DNA of 31,833 bases from a virus. The notes under the pieces are model-generated. The model did not search any database, had not been told where the DNA came from, and saw nothing but the letters and a program-made list of their open reading frames with translations. Below are positions 10,401 to 17,361 of the stretch, piece by piece. Within the stretch, counting starts at the first letter, position 1; each line of letters begins with the position of its first letter. Position numbers and translations under genes: made by a program. Where the stretch lies: IMG/VR virus record IMGVR_UViG_3300046000_002114, positions 1 through 31,833 of that record; one strand, 5' to 3'.

Positions 10401-10919
10401 GCTTTTGATGACTTTAATAAAGGGCAGCTTAATAGAGGGTTTGAAAAACTTTCTCCAGCATGGCTTAAAGGTGGGTTATCTGCAATGAGGCTAAAGAGCG
10501 AAGGTGCAACTACTACTAAGGGTGATGAAATTATGAACCCTGAGTTTTATACAACAGGTAAATTGCTTGCACAGACTTTAGGGTTTGGTAGCACTGAAGT
10601 AGCTCAAGTACAAAAAGCTAACTTTATGGCTAAACAAATAGTGACAAAAATAAATAGAGAAAAAGAAAACATATTAAATCGTTTAGATGTTGCAGTGCGT
10701 AAAGATGACGACGACAAGATTGACGAGATATTGGAAGAAATAGATAAGTTTAATACTAAGAATGCAATGCTAGCAATCAACGGCGAAACGGTTAGTAAGT
10801 CGTTGCAATCTCGTGCCGAACGTCGTGGTAAAGCATATCAAGGCTTGTCCGTGTCAGATAAAGAAGCTCCGTTTGTCTACCCATTAGTAGAAGGCACTCG
10901 TTCTCCGCAGTACAAATAA
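4482..10919 (+). CDS. Giant polyvalent virion protein with zincin motif and LPD38-like region
   Basis: This 2145-residue protein is probably packaged in the virion and delivered into the cell. At the N-terminus are two tandem repeats of about 24 residues (YDVEGARKAGLSDAEINNYL and YNLAGAREAGLADTEILTYL). A hydrophobic Gly/Ala segment spans about 220-280. A gluzincin-type site, VVLHEALHAATVKQ, has H912, E913 and H916; the third ligand is not clear. From about residue 1576 the protein reads FYWLLTSPKSALVQMTQLP and later AFQFLTYPLQMTSYLVRNFYGM, which I match to the large polyvalent protein-associated domain LPD38. A hydrophobic segment (about 1823-1848) precedes a very acidic run (DEEDEDYDEDDEG). 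It is the last late gene and its stop abuts the terminator. Confidence is high that it is real, moderate for LPD38 and the peptidase site, and low for substrate. Confidence 0.8.
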   Translation: MAYDVEGARKAGLSDAEINNYLANKYKYNLAGAREAGLADTEILTYLLTKSKPVVKAPVAPTTEVAPISSPEEITSQAETSRGAFAAQPGAGLTEQQKRQLAEATAKYEKEVPFLQRQTDPIKAGVKGLSTVVPNLEITSLQKEINAIQEGKVGPRDPVTGEMTPLQPEEAEAAIKSLQARQAEAQKKVMGVQAEVSQIRKRPAVELLNDVTTARQAFQAFQADPLGIMASVSLESLPQVAPALVLGAVTRNPTVGALAMGSTSFASELSSGVMEYFQDNGVDTRDPVAVNKALNDPVLFAKAYGHALTRGSIIAVADTAAAGLASKMLVPKQLIKNQLAKEAVNIGVAQPTAQIISGGGGEILAQLATEGEVKKPGRAVLEAAGEGPTSLLETAAFGGQQAYERLPSTIAKKEAEAKAVEDQKKILDKLNAPGAIENLGQQFNETVEKLKGAINPDTKKPYTEQEAYAVAGDAILQGGLLDGTESTIGGTDQSGVSVPSKPIETDTGAIDTTGGDLATAGTTTTAVGGGEGTELSALAAELQAKYPQLTNEQALANAKESLRQKQIAAQQQAAGVGTPTPPAITVPQNLVDLYAKSIAADEATSIYPSPANKRNATMASRRLIEAKAAQLGLTKKDYLKETATGETRALDDAIIDAYDKQQPPSSDTIDTTDTTEDGKPPVKIGKSRGRPIVTKTPEQQAADAAYKKQRQDIGRNASNDINRAEKVLTQEVNTEQIINNAANEQDAISQLSQLKLQRIGALETAYRLSVDPDQKNKTAGKRASTLLKTADPKELETAKQIYESKKKIGAPSRAEISESTNGQDNTVFEKFNNARGAVAWIANNGNPFEKLLARRLLPFLNGVKFVVVDSADDMPTAFLRDKMMGAAGLYVPDRKTIYVMRSGGINNTVVLHEALHAATVKQIDTYLELKEAGKPIPNFLRVPVRELMETMDAAKQNYDLLKEQALLSDNLGLLTQDMLDIPEDAFTDIKEFVAYGLSLPAMQEFLLLSPGEYAGVPPGFINKLFNRFVQGIRKLFNMDETHSSALQDLIIVTNKLLAAPMYKLETEPLSGRVYAAKAKKQPAPPKAPKPPKQLKLVESLLRKIRLSNRNSTLNGSIGELIMQVRNANDAIRLMKAIYGAINVTKLKLVLRAFTTEDITRIAGDKISNLKVINNAVDDMAGMRVQMIRELSEKTPAWINFNEKYEEGGKILADLINASTLLEVDPTKHPDAATAIKNDPKLQRIENDILNPSTDPKTLPNLKKQRTERTAAIKLVYEGGAFNNPVTGEKYTMGGWEKLGKFGKGEGHAIYKMAKDSYKKTFDMHEQLLKDKIEASNVPGDVNDASTPKGKLIAAITKTFQEAKLLEVYFPLMRYGNFWFSVGKGKSGEFYMFEGEVARNNAIETRVAELNKAGDKRTKDQMIADGDIDIGNDIRKLREKHIESSDMLKEIFAMLDQNKMSDIDAVKDNIYQMYLMTLPDKDIRRKFVHRQGKTGFSADVIRNFIVSQHTAANQLARLKYSDKIRNGIAAAYAEIQQNPDKLKLATIIREVSNRAINEITPTVPEEGLDWDQVASLGNKFVFYWLLTSPKSALVQMTQLPIVGLPTLGAEFGIGKATATAARYGALWSKLGTTKKDENGDVITSWGQPSINDSKYVNEHPNPAYRKVLKDAWNFANDKDIFMSTYAGDMTAMSAVPSARYKNVVSRGIRFTFDLMGGAFHHAERISREIMYMSAFELAYADAKQKGMDGNAAFDAATEKALKLTYDALFNYTQYNKPPPMKTAGGRLAFQFLTYPLQMTSYLVRNFYGMLPFLNKEEKKEAAIKFFGTLGMTGLFAGVTGFPLYSFIMGMTDGIRELMRDEEDEDYDEDDEGNPLGRRSTDLWFRNWFIPNYFGPDSSLANFFNLTEEQAQTLARGVEMGPISAYTDLNVGTSTSLDGLWFRSDAPAETSREAFQNFVFSFTGPIGSVGANFAGAFDDFNKGQLNRGFEKLSPAWLKGGLSAMRLKSEGATTTKGDEIMNPEFYTTGKLLAQTLGFGSTEVAQVQKANFMAKQIVTKINREKENILNRLDVAVRKDDDDKIDEILEEIDKFNTKNAMLAINGETVSKSLQSRAERRGKAYQGLSVSDKEAPFVYPLVEGTRSPQYK

Positions 10920-10942
10920 AAAACCCCCGCACTAGGCGGGGG
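10913..10942 (-). terminator. Intrinsic terminator for minus-strand operon
   Basis: A perfect 7-bp GC stem (CCCCCGC at 10924-10930, GCGGGGG at 10936-10942) encloses the loop ACTAG. Read on the minus strand it is followed by TTTTTTATTTG, a proper U-tract, so it ends leftward transcription of the replication genes. On the plus strand no T-run follows, although the hairpin may still affect late transcripts. It sits exactly at the tail-to-tail junction. Two weaker hairpins lie beside it: GGAAG/CTTCC at 10953-10969 and CGAGC/GCTCG at 10983-11000. Confidence 0.85.
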
Positions 10943-11007
10943 CAAAGAGTTTGGAAGGAGCTAACTTCCGAGGAGAAACAGACGAGCTGTTCTGTGCTCG
11001 AGTATAG

Positions 11008-11202
11008 TTAAATTCTCCAGATACGTAAACCTTTTACTCCTTCATGGATAACCAGCTTAAACACAACCTCTAATTTTAACCTTTTTGTAACACGTGTAAT
11101 ATCTTTTTTGGCAGCATCAGGATTAAGGCAAGGTATAAAGATTGAGTACCCTACTTTAAAATTTCTCCAATTAACGTTGTAACTAATCTTCTCTACTAGC
11201 AT
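11008..11202 (-). CDS. Small basic protein of unknown function
   Basis: This 64-residue protein starts at the ATG at 11202 (a TTG two codons upstream is possible). It overlaps the 3' end of the primase-helicase gene by 20 nt, as expected of a coupled last gene of an operon. It reads FKVGYSIFIPCLNPDAAKKDITRVTKRL and ends VKGLRIWRI. The pattern (strand, helix rich in Lys/Arg, then two strands) suggests a small alpha/beta nucleic-acid-associated protein, but no family is assigned. I have seen similar FIPC...GLRVWRI-type proteins next to phage primases, so I consider it real. The terminator at 10924-10942 lies just downstream. Confidence 0.6.
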   Translation of the reverse strand: MLVEKISYNVNWRNFKVGYSIFIPCLNPDAAKKDITRVTKRLKLEVVFKLVIHEGVKGLRIWRI

Positions 11203-14023
11203 TTTCAATAATCGGTGCTACAACCGCATCCATATCAATAAAGTCAGGTACAGAGCAATCAAAGAACAGTGCATGAATCCCAGGAGATGTAACACGCATG
11301 CCTTTAGACATCTGTTTGGTATCGGCTTTTACATAAACACCACGGGCTTTTAGCTCGTTCAATGTTTCTTTGTATGGAGCTTGTGACTCTACACAATCTT
11401 TTTTAAAGTCTTTAGCTACGATATACATCATCTTGGTATCAGGTTCATAACGTATCCTTAGTTCGCCTCGTGGCTCCTGTACAGGTGCCGAGTGCATATT
11501 GGTACGCTTGTCTACCTCGTTGTTTACAACCAACATGTTTTGTATGTTACGGTTTATATAGTCACCAATAATAGAAGCAGCGTTATTAGCTGGAGGTGCA
11601 ATATCTTGACGTACTGTGGTTAACATCTGCATAGCCCATGTATATATAGCTTTCATATCGTAGTCGTGCAACCCGAGCATCCGAGCAACCAAACCGCCTG
11701 TTATGTTACAAGCAATAAGCGCAGACCAGAAACGCTCCTTGCTGGTTAAACGCATCTCTTTATCAATCTTAGCTTGAATTGCCAATAAGTTACTAACTGT
11801 ATCCTCTAGATTACCCAATAAGTAAGTGCAGTAAATGTCCCCAGCATGCCCGTAGTTTTCTTTTAGTTGATGGTCAAACATCGCCTTGGCTATGTGCACA
11901 GGGATAATATTGCTTGGATGTATTTGATACTCTAATAGGCGCATGCTCTCACCATCCGGACTGTTCTTGTGCACCCCTAGCTTCTCGTAGAAACTAGCAT
12001 TTGAACTTGCCAAAGATATGGTCTGCCAAGTGGTATTGTTAATACGCATCTCGTTTTTATCCGACCTAGACCTGTTGGCACCACGACCTTGAGACATGCT
12101 ATAAGCCAGCGTAGAGAACTCGGCAGGGCTAATGTTGGTAATCTCGTCAATCGTAAAGGGCAGATTATTCATAATCCCTAAGTGCAACATCTTAGCGGCT
12201 AAGGTGTCTTTCCAAATAGCTGCTAGTCTATCGGGGTGTCCGTAGACGCTATTGCACATATATAACGCAGTAGATTTACCCGTGCCTGACTCTTTATGAA
12301 TAAGATTTATGATTGCTCCGCTATGACCAGTAAACTTAAGGAGTGGCGCGCCAAATGCAGTAAGCGCAGCAAATGCATGGGGTTCTAATCCTGGAGCACC
12401 ATACAAGTTAAATACTTCTTTCCATTTCTCTAGTGTGCCTTTGGGATGCATAACGTCCGCAAACGATCTAGTATTTGCAGAGGGTGGGCTATGAAATGTA
12501 CCGTCTTTGCTAATCTCTCTATCGCCAATAATAAATTTGCTGTTTTTATCTGCCCAGCCAAATTGTGTCCTCATAAGTTCTGCCTTTCCTTTGTACTGCA
12601 ATTCTTTAATAAATGACATTAAGAATGCCATTAGTTGATCCATTTGCTTTGGCATCCCTGCGACACCTTTTGTTGACAACGCTTCACGTAATCTTTCTTT
12701 TACTGCCACGGTAGACAGCGGAATCGTAAACTCCCGTACGTCATCTTTAGGTAAATGCAACCGCATTAATACAAGCTCGCCAACCGCAGGGTCAGGATCA
12801 TGCATTCGCTTTACGATATATAAGTCGTGCTCATACACGCAGATTGGTTCTGATTCCTCTTCGTCTTTGATTGTTATATAGATGCCACCGTTCTTCCCAC
12901 GAAAATACGGAAATGGGTAAGAGGGTACCTTATACGTTACAGCATCATCTAATGCCTGCGTCTCGTGCACTTCGGTTTCTTCTGCCTTTACTATTTCTCT
13001 ACCTAGGGCAATAGGTGAACCAATGCGCCCCTTCCATTGGCAACCATCACAACCGCCCGGGTTATTTTTTTCAAACGTACTGCAACGTTGAGCAAACGCT
13101 GTGTGGCTAGCTTTGTCCTCTGTATCTTCGGGAGAGTAACTAGGATGCTTTTCTGAAATTTTATGAATTGCAGTCTCTCTATCTACGCAACGATGAGCAA
13201 TAGACAGTGCGTTAAACCACATGGGTTCGGATACAGACTCTTGATTTTGATACTGGTACAACAACTGTGCACAACCTTCATTGTTGGCACTGCGAATCAT
13301 AATCTTGCTAAACCTAGATACGGTGTTAGCAGCCATAGCTTTTTGTAATTCACTTAGTTCTCTAGGAACCGTTGGCTTCTTAGGCGCTTCTTTTACACCA
13401 AGTAAATTCTTAAATGCTTCGTACTCAACATCTGGTGCATCACAAATTATTTCTACTGGCTTAGGTGGATTATCTTTAAAGTTCAATGTGCCAGGGACTC
13501 TAAGCACCCTAGCTATCTCAAATACACTTGCATCGACATAAAGGTTATGCAATACACATAGTTCATTCAAACGATTAGCAACTGGCTCCCACTCTTCCCT
13601 ACTAACAGGGTTAACAAGAGGCCAATACGCATGGATGCCTCGACCTGAGTTAACAAGTAAAGGCTTTGGTAATCCAATTAATTTGCAGAAGTCTTTTAGT
13701 GCTTGTAGACCTGTTGCTTGGTCTATATAGCCATCAGGACGATTTGTCTTTGGGTTTAATTCTGCTTTTGCTTCACCACAATCTAAGTCAAGCCAAAATG
13801 CTTTGAGGTCTTTTACGTTCTCTTTTTTACGATTTAGGTTTGTCTCAAACTTAGCAACACCAAAATACACATCCCTACCTTTGGACAGAAAGTCTTCTAC
13901 GTAGGTATCAAATTCTTCTCGTGTTTGAACAAGCTCTTGTATAGCAGACTTACCCTTTAAGCCAAGCACAGTAAGCCACCCATTGGGGCTTTGCACTCTG
14001 TTTAATAGGTCAATGTTTGCCAT
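11183..14023 (-). CDS. Primase-helicase (AEP-type primase plus DUF927/SF3-like ATPase)
   Basis: This 946-residue replication protein makes primers and unwinds DNA. The N-terminal part looks like an archaeo-eukaryotic primase: FWLDLDC gives the DxD metal site (D79, D81), VNSGRGIHAYWPL gives the catalytic-histidine motif (H131), and RVLRVPGTLNFK follows at about 172-183. A Cys cluster (C314, C325, C328) may bind zinc. The C-terminal ATPase has Walker A HKESGTGKST (K583) and Walker B LPFTIDEIT (D626, E627), resembling the DUF927 helicase-like superfamily. Upstream lies a double-hairpin terminator, so expression may depend on read-through or a separate promoter. The gene overlaps the small gene 3' of it. 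Together with the family A polymerase it forms the core replisome of this phage. Confidence 0.88.
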   Translation of the reverse strand: MANIDLLNRVQSPNGWLTVLGLKGKSAIQELVQTREEFDTYVEDFLSKGRDVYFGVAKFETNLNRKKENVKDLKAFWLDLDCGEAKAELNPKTNRPDGYIDQATGLQALKDFCKLIGLPKPLLVNSGRGIHAYWPLVNPVSREEWEPVANRLNELCVLHNLYVDASVFEIARVLRVPGTLNFKDNPPKPVEIICDAPDVEYEAFKNLLGVKEAPKKPTVPRELSELQKAMAANTVSRFSKIMIRSANNEGCAQLLYQYQNQESVSEPMWFNALSIAHRCVDRETAIHKISEKHPSYSPEDTEDKASHTAFAQRCSTFEKNNPGGCDGCQWKGRIGSPIALGREIVKAEETEVHETQALDDAVTYKVPSYPFPYFRGKNGGIYITIKDEEESEPICVYEHDLYIVKRMHDPDPAVGELVLMRLHLPKDDVREFTIPLSTVAVKERLREALSTKGVAGMPKQMDQLMAFLMSFIKELQYKGKAELMRTQFGWADKNSKFIIGDREISKDGTFHSPPSANTRSFADVMHPKGTLEKWKEVFNLYGAPGLEPHAFAALTAFGAPLLKFTGHSGAIINLIHKESGTGKSTALYMCNSVYGHPDRLAAIWKDTLAAKMLHLGIMNNLPFTIDEITNISPAEFSTLAYSMSQGRGANRSRSDKNEMRINNTTWQTISLASSNASFYEKLGVHKNSPDGESMRLLEYQIHPSNIIPVHIAKAMFDHQLKENYGHAGDIYCTYLLGNLEDTVSNLLAIQAKIDKEMRLTSKERFWSALIACNITGGLVARMLGLHDYDMKAIYTWAMQMLTTVRQDIAPPANNAASIIGDYINRNIQNMLVVNNEVDKRTNMHSAPVQEPRGELRIRYEPDTKMMYIVAKDFKKDCVESQAPYKETLNELKARGVYVKADTKQMSKGMRVTSPGIHALFFDCSVPDFIDMDAVVAPIIENASRED

Positions 14024-14044
14024 TCTCGTCTCGTTGTTAGGGGG

Positions 14045-14082
14045 AAAAAAGGGGGGACTACTCCCCCCTCACCTTCCGGTGA
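14045..14082 (-). terminator. Double-hairpin terminator upstream of primase-helicase
   Basis: Read on the minus strand, TCACC-GGAA-GGTGA (14069-14082, a GNRA-like tetraloop) is followed directly by GGGGGG-AGTAGT-CCCCCC (14051-14068). TTTTTT (14045-14050) comes next. This is a good intrinsic terminator between the HTH regulator and the primase-helicase gene. It would limit transcription of the primase-helicase relative to upstream genes unless antitermination or read-through occurs. Confidence 0.8.
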
Positions 14083-14091
14083 TGCTCTTTA

Positions 14092-14349
14092 TTACTTAAG
14101 TTTTGATTCTTTAATGTGCTTAGTTAAACTATTCAGTAACTTAGTTACGTTTTTGGCATAGCGTTTATCGGGTTCGTACGAACCCACAAACCAGTTGTAT
14201 ATCGTTTGCCTGCTAACCCCAATAGTGGTTGCTACATCTGCAACTGATATACCTAGTTTTATAGCCGCTTTACCAAGAGCAACACCAAGCCTACTGCTAT
14301 CAGCCTGTTTATTAAGCTGAATAGTCTTGGCACTATAGCCGTAACTCAT
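14092..14349 (-). CDS. XRE/Cro-like helix-turn-helix protein
   Basis: This is an 85-residue DNA-binding protein. The segment SVADVATTIGVSRQTIYNWFVGSYEP (about residues 35-60) is a clear helix-turn-helix, with GVSRQTIYNW as the recognition helix. The rest is a basic C-terminal helix. The start codon follows the upstream stop after 2 nt without a strong Shine-Dalgarno, so translation is probably coupled to the ssDNA-binding-like gene. A terminator follows directly. It may regulate phage transcription; the palindromes near 15669 or at 22651-31637 are possible targets, which is inference only. Confidence 0.75.
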   Translation of the reverse strand: MSYGYSAKTIQLNKQADSSRLGVALGKAAIKLGISVADVATTIGVSRQTIYNWFVGSYEPDKRYAKNVTKLLNSLTKHIKESKLK

Positions 14350-14351
14350 TA

Positions 14352-15230
14352 TTAGTTATCCGACCAAGCGCTAACAACATCTGCTAATTTTGCTTTTGGT
14401 GCGGCAGGAGGCACCTCAGTTTTCTTAGCTCGTTTAACAACAGGCTCATCGGGCTCAGCTTCAGATTCAAAAGCTGGTTTAGCTGCTACTGGTGGTAGCT
14501 TTACAACGCCATCTTGCTGAGCAACAGTTAACTGAATAACTCTCTTGGACTCTTGAGTAGCTTGTGCTGTTTCTACAACATCAATCTCTTCATCGGTCAA
14601 ATGACGCACTGGGGTAAACTTCAGCACATCAGCCGTCTCGTTCTCATCAAATGCAATCTGAGTAATGATGCGATCAATGCTCTCGCCGTTAGCTGGCAAG
14701 AACTTAATATAGCTCTCAAACGGATGCGTATTACCAACACCCTTACCAAACAAAGATTTGGCTGGAATATTAAATTGATAAATATCTCCACTCATATCAT
14801 TCTCAAGCAACACAGCGACACGACGATTAAAGCGACATGCACGACCTTTGCCATTTGTGCCTGAACCATCAATATTCTGTGAGCAAGTAGCACAGCTTGC
14901 GGACTGTGGGTTTGCAGCTTTAGCATCAGGTACATCGCCTTGGTTAGACCAGCAGTCAGGTAGAGTTGGAGCAGCATCAGGATCAAACGCAGTAGCGTAG
15001 AACTGACGAGATACCTTTGGCAATGCGTTAATAACGATTACATTTAAGAAACCATCTTTAACCTTGCCTGCTTCTTTGCCATTTACAATACGGCGAAACA
15101 CGCCTTTGGACATGGTGATACGACGGCTACTAGAACCGCCACCGCTATCCGCTAGGGCTTTAGATAATTCGCTAACCTCACGATTAGTTGCTACTGTGTT
15201 TTGCTGCTGAAAAATAGAAATATTACTCAT
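14352..15230 (-). CDS. Putative ssDNA-binding protein with four-Cys zinc site
   Basis: This 292-residue protein is rich in beta-strand-type sequence in its core (residues about 40-205). Four cysteines (C93, C113, C116, C132) are spaced like a zinc site. The C-terminal third is Pro/Ala/Glu-rich and ends in an amphipathic tail, LADVVSAWSDN, similar in style to the acidic or aromatic tips of phage SSBs that recruit replication partners. This is reminiscent of T4 gp32-like architecture, a zinc-containing OB core plus an acidic tail, but homology is not shown. Translation starts at an ATG with a good AAGGAG and overlaps the upstream gene by 4 nt (ATGA). Its location between helicase, primase and an HTH gene supports a replication or recombination role. 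Confidence 0.6.
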   Translation of the reverse strand: MSNISIFQQQNTVATNREVSELSKALADSGGGSSSRRITMSKGVFRRIVNGKEAGKVKDGFLNVIVINALPKVSRQFYATAFDPDAAPTLPDCWSNQGDVPDAKAANPQSASCATCSQNIDGSGTNGKGRACRFNRRVAVLLENDMSGDIYQFNIPAKSLFGKGVGNTHPFESYIKFLPANGESIDRIITQIAFDENETADVLKFTPVRHLTDEEIDVVETAQATQESKRVIQLTVAQQDGVVKLPPVAAKPAFESEAEPDEPVVKRAKKTEVPPAAPKAKLADVVSAWSDN

Positions 15231-15625
15231 GTTTTGCTCCTTCTAACGACCACGGTGTATTTACTGTCTGCTTGTAAACCAGCAGGTAACAGGTTTGGAT
15301 TCTCTTCAAGAAACTGCTTGAGGTTAGTTTGATGTATCCTCTTCTCGAGCAGGGGGTAGGCATCATGTTCTTGTATGAACTGATACATAGAATCCCAATC
15401 CGTCGTCCAGTACCGTGTATCCACTTTACGAATGATTGTCCCTGCTGGTGTTTTAATGCTATCGGCATTGTTTTCACGACATACGTCTAGCATTTTTTCT
15501 GCGAGCAAATCCTGTTGAGCTTTTAACTCTTCGTCTTGTTGCTCGTACAACTCTTTAATCTCAGCTCGCTTGTCACGGATTTTTATATAAATCTCTGCAA
15601 GTTTGTCTGTTTGTACATCTTCCAT
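15227..15625 (-). CDS. Coiled-coil phage protein of unknown function
   Basis: The 132-residue product starts with a charged heptad-like helix (about residues 5-50, EIYIKIRDKRAEIKELYEQQ). A compact C-terminal domain reads IRKVDTRYWTTDWDSMYQFI and then LLEKRIHQTNLKQFLEENP. I recognise this arrangement from other phage replication clusters but no function is known; Gam-like or RecT-accessory roles would be guesses. AAGGAG stands 7 nt before the ATG, and a sigma70-like promoter at 15654-15681 lies immediately upstream, making this the first gene of a transcript covering the SSB-like and HTH genes. Confidence 0.7.
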   Translation of the reverse strand: MEDVQTDKLAEIYIKIRDKRAEIKELYEQQDEELKAQQDLLAEKMLDVCRENNADSIKTPAGTIIRKVDTRYWTTDWDSMYQFIQEHDAYPLLEKRIHQTNLKQFLEENPNLLPAGLQADSKYTVVVRRSKT

Positions 15626-15653
15626 TTTTAGCTCCTTCTAACTACGAACCACT

Positions 15654-15681
15654 AGTATACCAATGACTTTGACAATGTCAA
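15654..15681 (-). promoter_or_regulatory. Sigma70-like promoter overlapping palindrome TTGACAWTGTCAA
   Basis: On the minus strand a consensus -35 TTGACA (15676-15681) and a -10 TATACT (15654-15659) are separated by 16 bp, placing the start site near 15647. The -35 box is one arm of a perfect 13-bp palindrome at 15669-15681 (arms TTGACA/TGTCAA, central W), a plausible repressor operator. The palindrome shares the ACAWTGT core and odd length of the dispersed repeat at 22651-31637. It also contains the stop codon of the upstream helicase gene. Confidence 0.65.
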
Positions 15682-17072
15682 GCTATTTCTTCAATTTCTT
15701 GTCTATATAAGTCAATTATTTTTGTGTGGCTGTCTATGTTATTTTGTAACATTCTGTATAACCTAGCTTCTACTTCACTTCCTTTGATATGCACAATAGT
15801 CATAGGGTTCTTTTGTCCTGGACGGTTAATACGTGCATTAGCTTGCAAGTATGTTTCTACGCTGGTTACAGGAGCATACCAAATGATTACATTAGCAGCA
15901 GTTAGTGTTAACCCGTGAGATGCTGCTTGAGGTTGAATAATCAGAACACGAATGTTTTCTGTTGTTTGAAAGTCGTTAATTATGTCGTGCCTTCTGTTTA
16001 CAGGAACTTGCCCGTTAATAATTGCACAAGGTATGTTAGCTGCTGTTAAATATTTGTTTAGTAGTTCTATAGTATGTGTAAATGGAACAAACACCAGGAC
16101 CTTATGTGACGCTTCGTTAATAACTTCTTCTATAACTTTCAAGCGGTTAGAAACATCAAACTCTATGACTTCTTTAGTATCCGTATAGACCGCACCGCCA
16201 GAGATCTGCAGTAATTTATTAATATTAACAGCTGCATTTACTGAGCTAACTTGCTCACCACCCGCATGAATAAGCATTTGTTTCTTAAGCAATTTGTAAT
16301 ACTTAATTTGCTGGGCAGTAAGGGGTGCATCCCGTTCTACAAAGGTTACATCAGGTAAGTCTAAGCATTGATCTTTCTCAAAACGAATAGCGGGTTGTAG
16401 CACTTTATGCACAATATCTTGGGCTTGAGGTTTTGGTATCCAACGATACGTGCCTATTTTATACATAACTTGGTCACGAAACTGACCATAAAACTTAGGG
16501 ATATTATCGGGGTTAATAAGCTTGGCTAGGCCAAATGCGTCTACAGGGGATTGTGCTGCTGGAGTACCAGTAAGCATCCACATACCTTTGACTTGACTAG
16601 CTATATCTCTAAGGGTCTTCCAGCGAGTTGTCTGTGCATTTTTATAAGCACTTGCTTCGTCTACTACAATTAAATCAAACCCACCATGTAGTATTTCTTG
16701 TTTAACAATATCAACACCATCGTAGTTAATAATGACAAACTCAGCGCCAGCAGCTAATACTTTCTTACGTTGTTTAGGATCGCCATAGGCAATGTCGCAT
16801 GTGCGATGAATTGCAAACTTAAACAAGTCTTGTTGCCATGCAGATTTCATAATAGACAAAGGGCAGATTACCAGCACACGACGTACGACACCTAAATTCA
16901 TTAGGTAGTCGGTTGCCCATATTACGCTAGCTGTTTTACCTGTACCTTGCTCGTTAAAGCAAAAAGCCTTGCGGTTAAGCGTTAAAAACTCAGAAGTTTG
17001 CTTTTGATGCGCAAAAGGTTTGTGTTTACCAGGCCAGTTGTAGTCCGTTAGGATGCTATTTTTTGCTAACAT
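15678..17072 (-). CDS. SNF2-type DNA helicase/translocase
   Basis: This superfamily 2 ATPase translocates on DNA. Visible motifs are Walker A NEQGTGKT, motif II VVDEASAYKN (a DEAS form of DEAH), motif III MLTGTPA, motif V ASHGLTLTAANVIIWY, and motif VI QANARINRPGQK with the arginine finger. The start is uncertain. An ATG at 17222 gives 514 residues but overlaps the HNH-like gene by 167 nt. The ATG at 17072 gives 464 residues with a 17-nt overlap and keeps the conserved YNWPGKHKPFAHQ segment, so I prefer it. Neither start has a strong Shine-Dalgarno. Phage SNF2 proteins of this size are known in replication and recombination clusters. The stop codon sits inside the promoter palindrome of the next gene. 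Confidence 0.85.
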   Translation of the reverse strand: MLAKNSILTDYNWPGKHKPFAHQKQTSEFLTLNRKAFCFNEQGTGKTASVIWATDYLMNLGVVRRVLVICPLSIMKSAWQQDLFKFAIHRTCDIAYGDPKQRKKVLAAGAEFVIINYDGVDIVKQEILHGGFDLIVVDEASAYKNAQTTRWKTLRDIASQVKGMWMLTGTPAAQSPVDAFGLAKLINPDNIPKFYGQFRDQVMYKIGTYRWIPKPQAQDIVHKVLQPAIRFEKDQCLDLPDVTFVERDAPLTAQQIKYYKLLKKQMLIHAGGEQVSSVNAAVNINKLLQISGGAVYTDTKEVIEFDVSNRLKVIEEVINEASHKVLVFVPFTHTIELLNKYLTAANIPCAIINGQVPVNRRHDIINDFQTTENIRVLIIQPQAASHGLTLTAANVIIWYAPVTSVETYLQANARINRPGQKNPMTIVHIKGSEVEARLYRMLQNNIDSHTKIIDLYRQEIEEIA

Positions 17073-17340
17073 TCCGTTTAACGGAGTGGTCTGAGTTCCT
17101 ACTAAACGACCTATTGTTGCTAGCGGATTTAACCTTGAGATTGCTTTTAGCACTTGTGCCCCCTTTGCTGAGAGGCTTTGAGTGGTCGACGTCTTTTCCA
17201 TCTCCTTTTGATACCTTTCCATCTTTCATTAGCTCCGCACGGGCTGTGTTACGTTTAGCCCTATTTTTTATTTGTTCGGGTTTACCCTGATACTGTTCGT
17301 ATTCTTTTTTGTATGGTCTAGGTTTGTTTACGTATGGCAT
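17056..17340 (-). CDS. Small HNH-like nuclease family protein
   Basis: This is a 94-residue, strongly basic protein. The core KDVDHSKPLSKGGTSAKSNLKVKSASNNRSFSRNS matches the small phage HNH family: DH for metal or general base, a conserved GG turn, NL, and the N-R-S end of the beta-beta-alpha metal finger. It lacks the zinc-binding CxxC pairs of larger HNH proteins. A good Shine-Dalgarno region precedes the ATG at 17340, and the 3' end overlaps the SNF2 gene. HNH proteins of this type often accompany packaging or recombination genes; nicking activity is assumed from the family and not proven. Confidence 0.7.
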   Translation of the reverse strand: MPYVNKPRPYKKEYEQYQGKPEQIKNRAKRNTARAELMKDGKVSKGDGKDVDHSKPLSKGGTSAKSNLKVKSASNNRSFSRNSDHSVKRNVSKK

Positions 17341-17361
17341 GGGGTTTCTCCTTGAGTCCTA

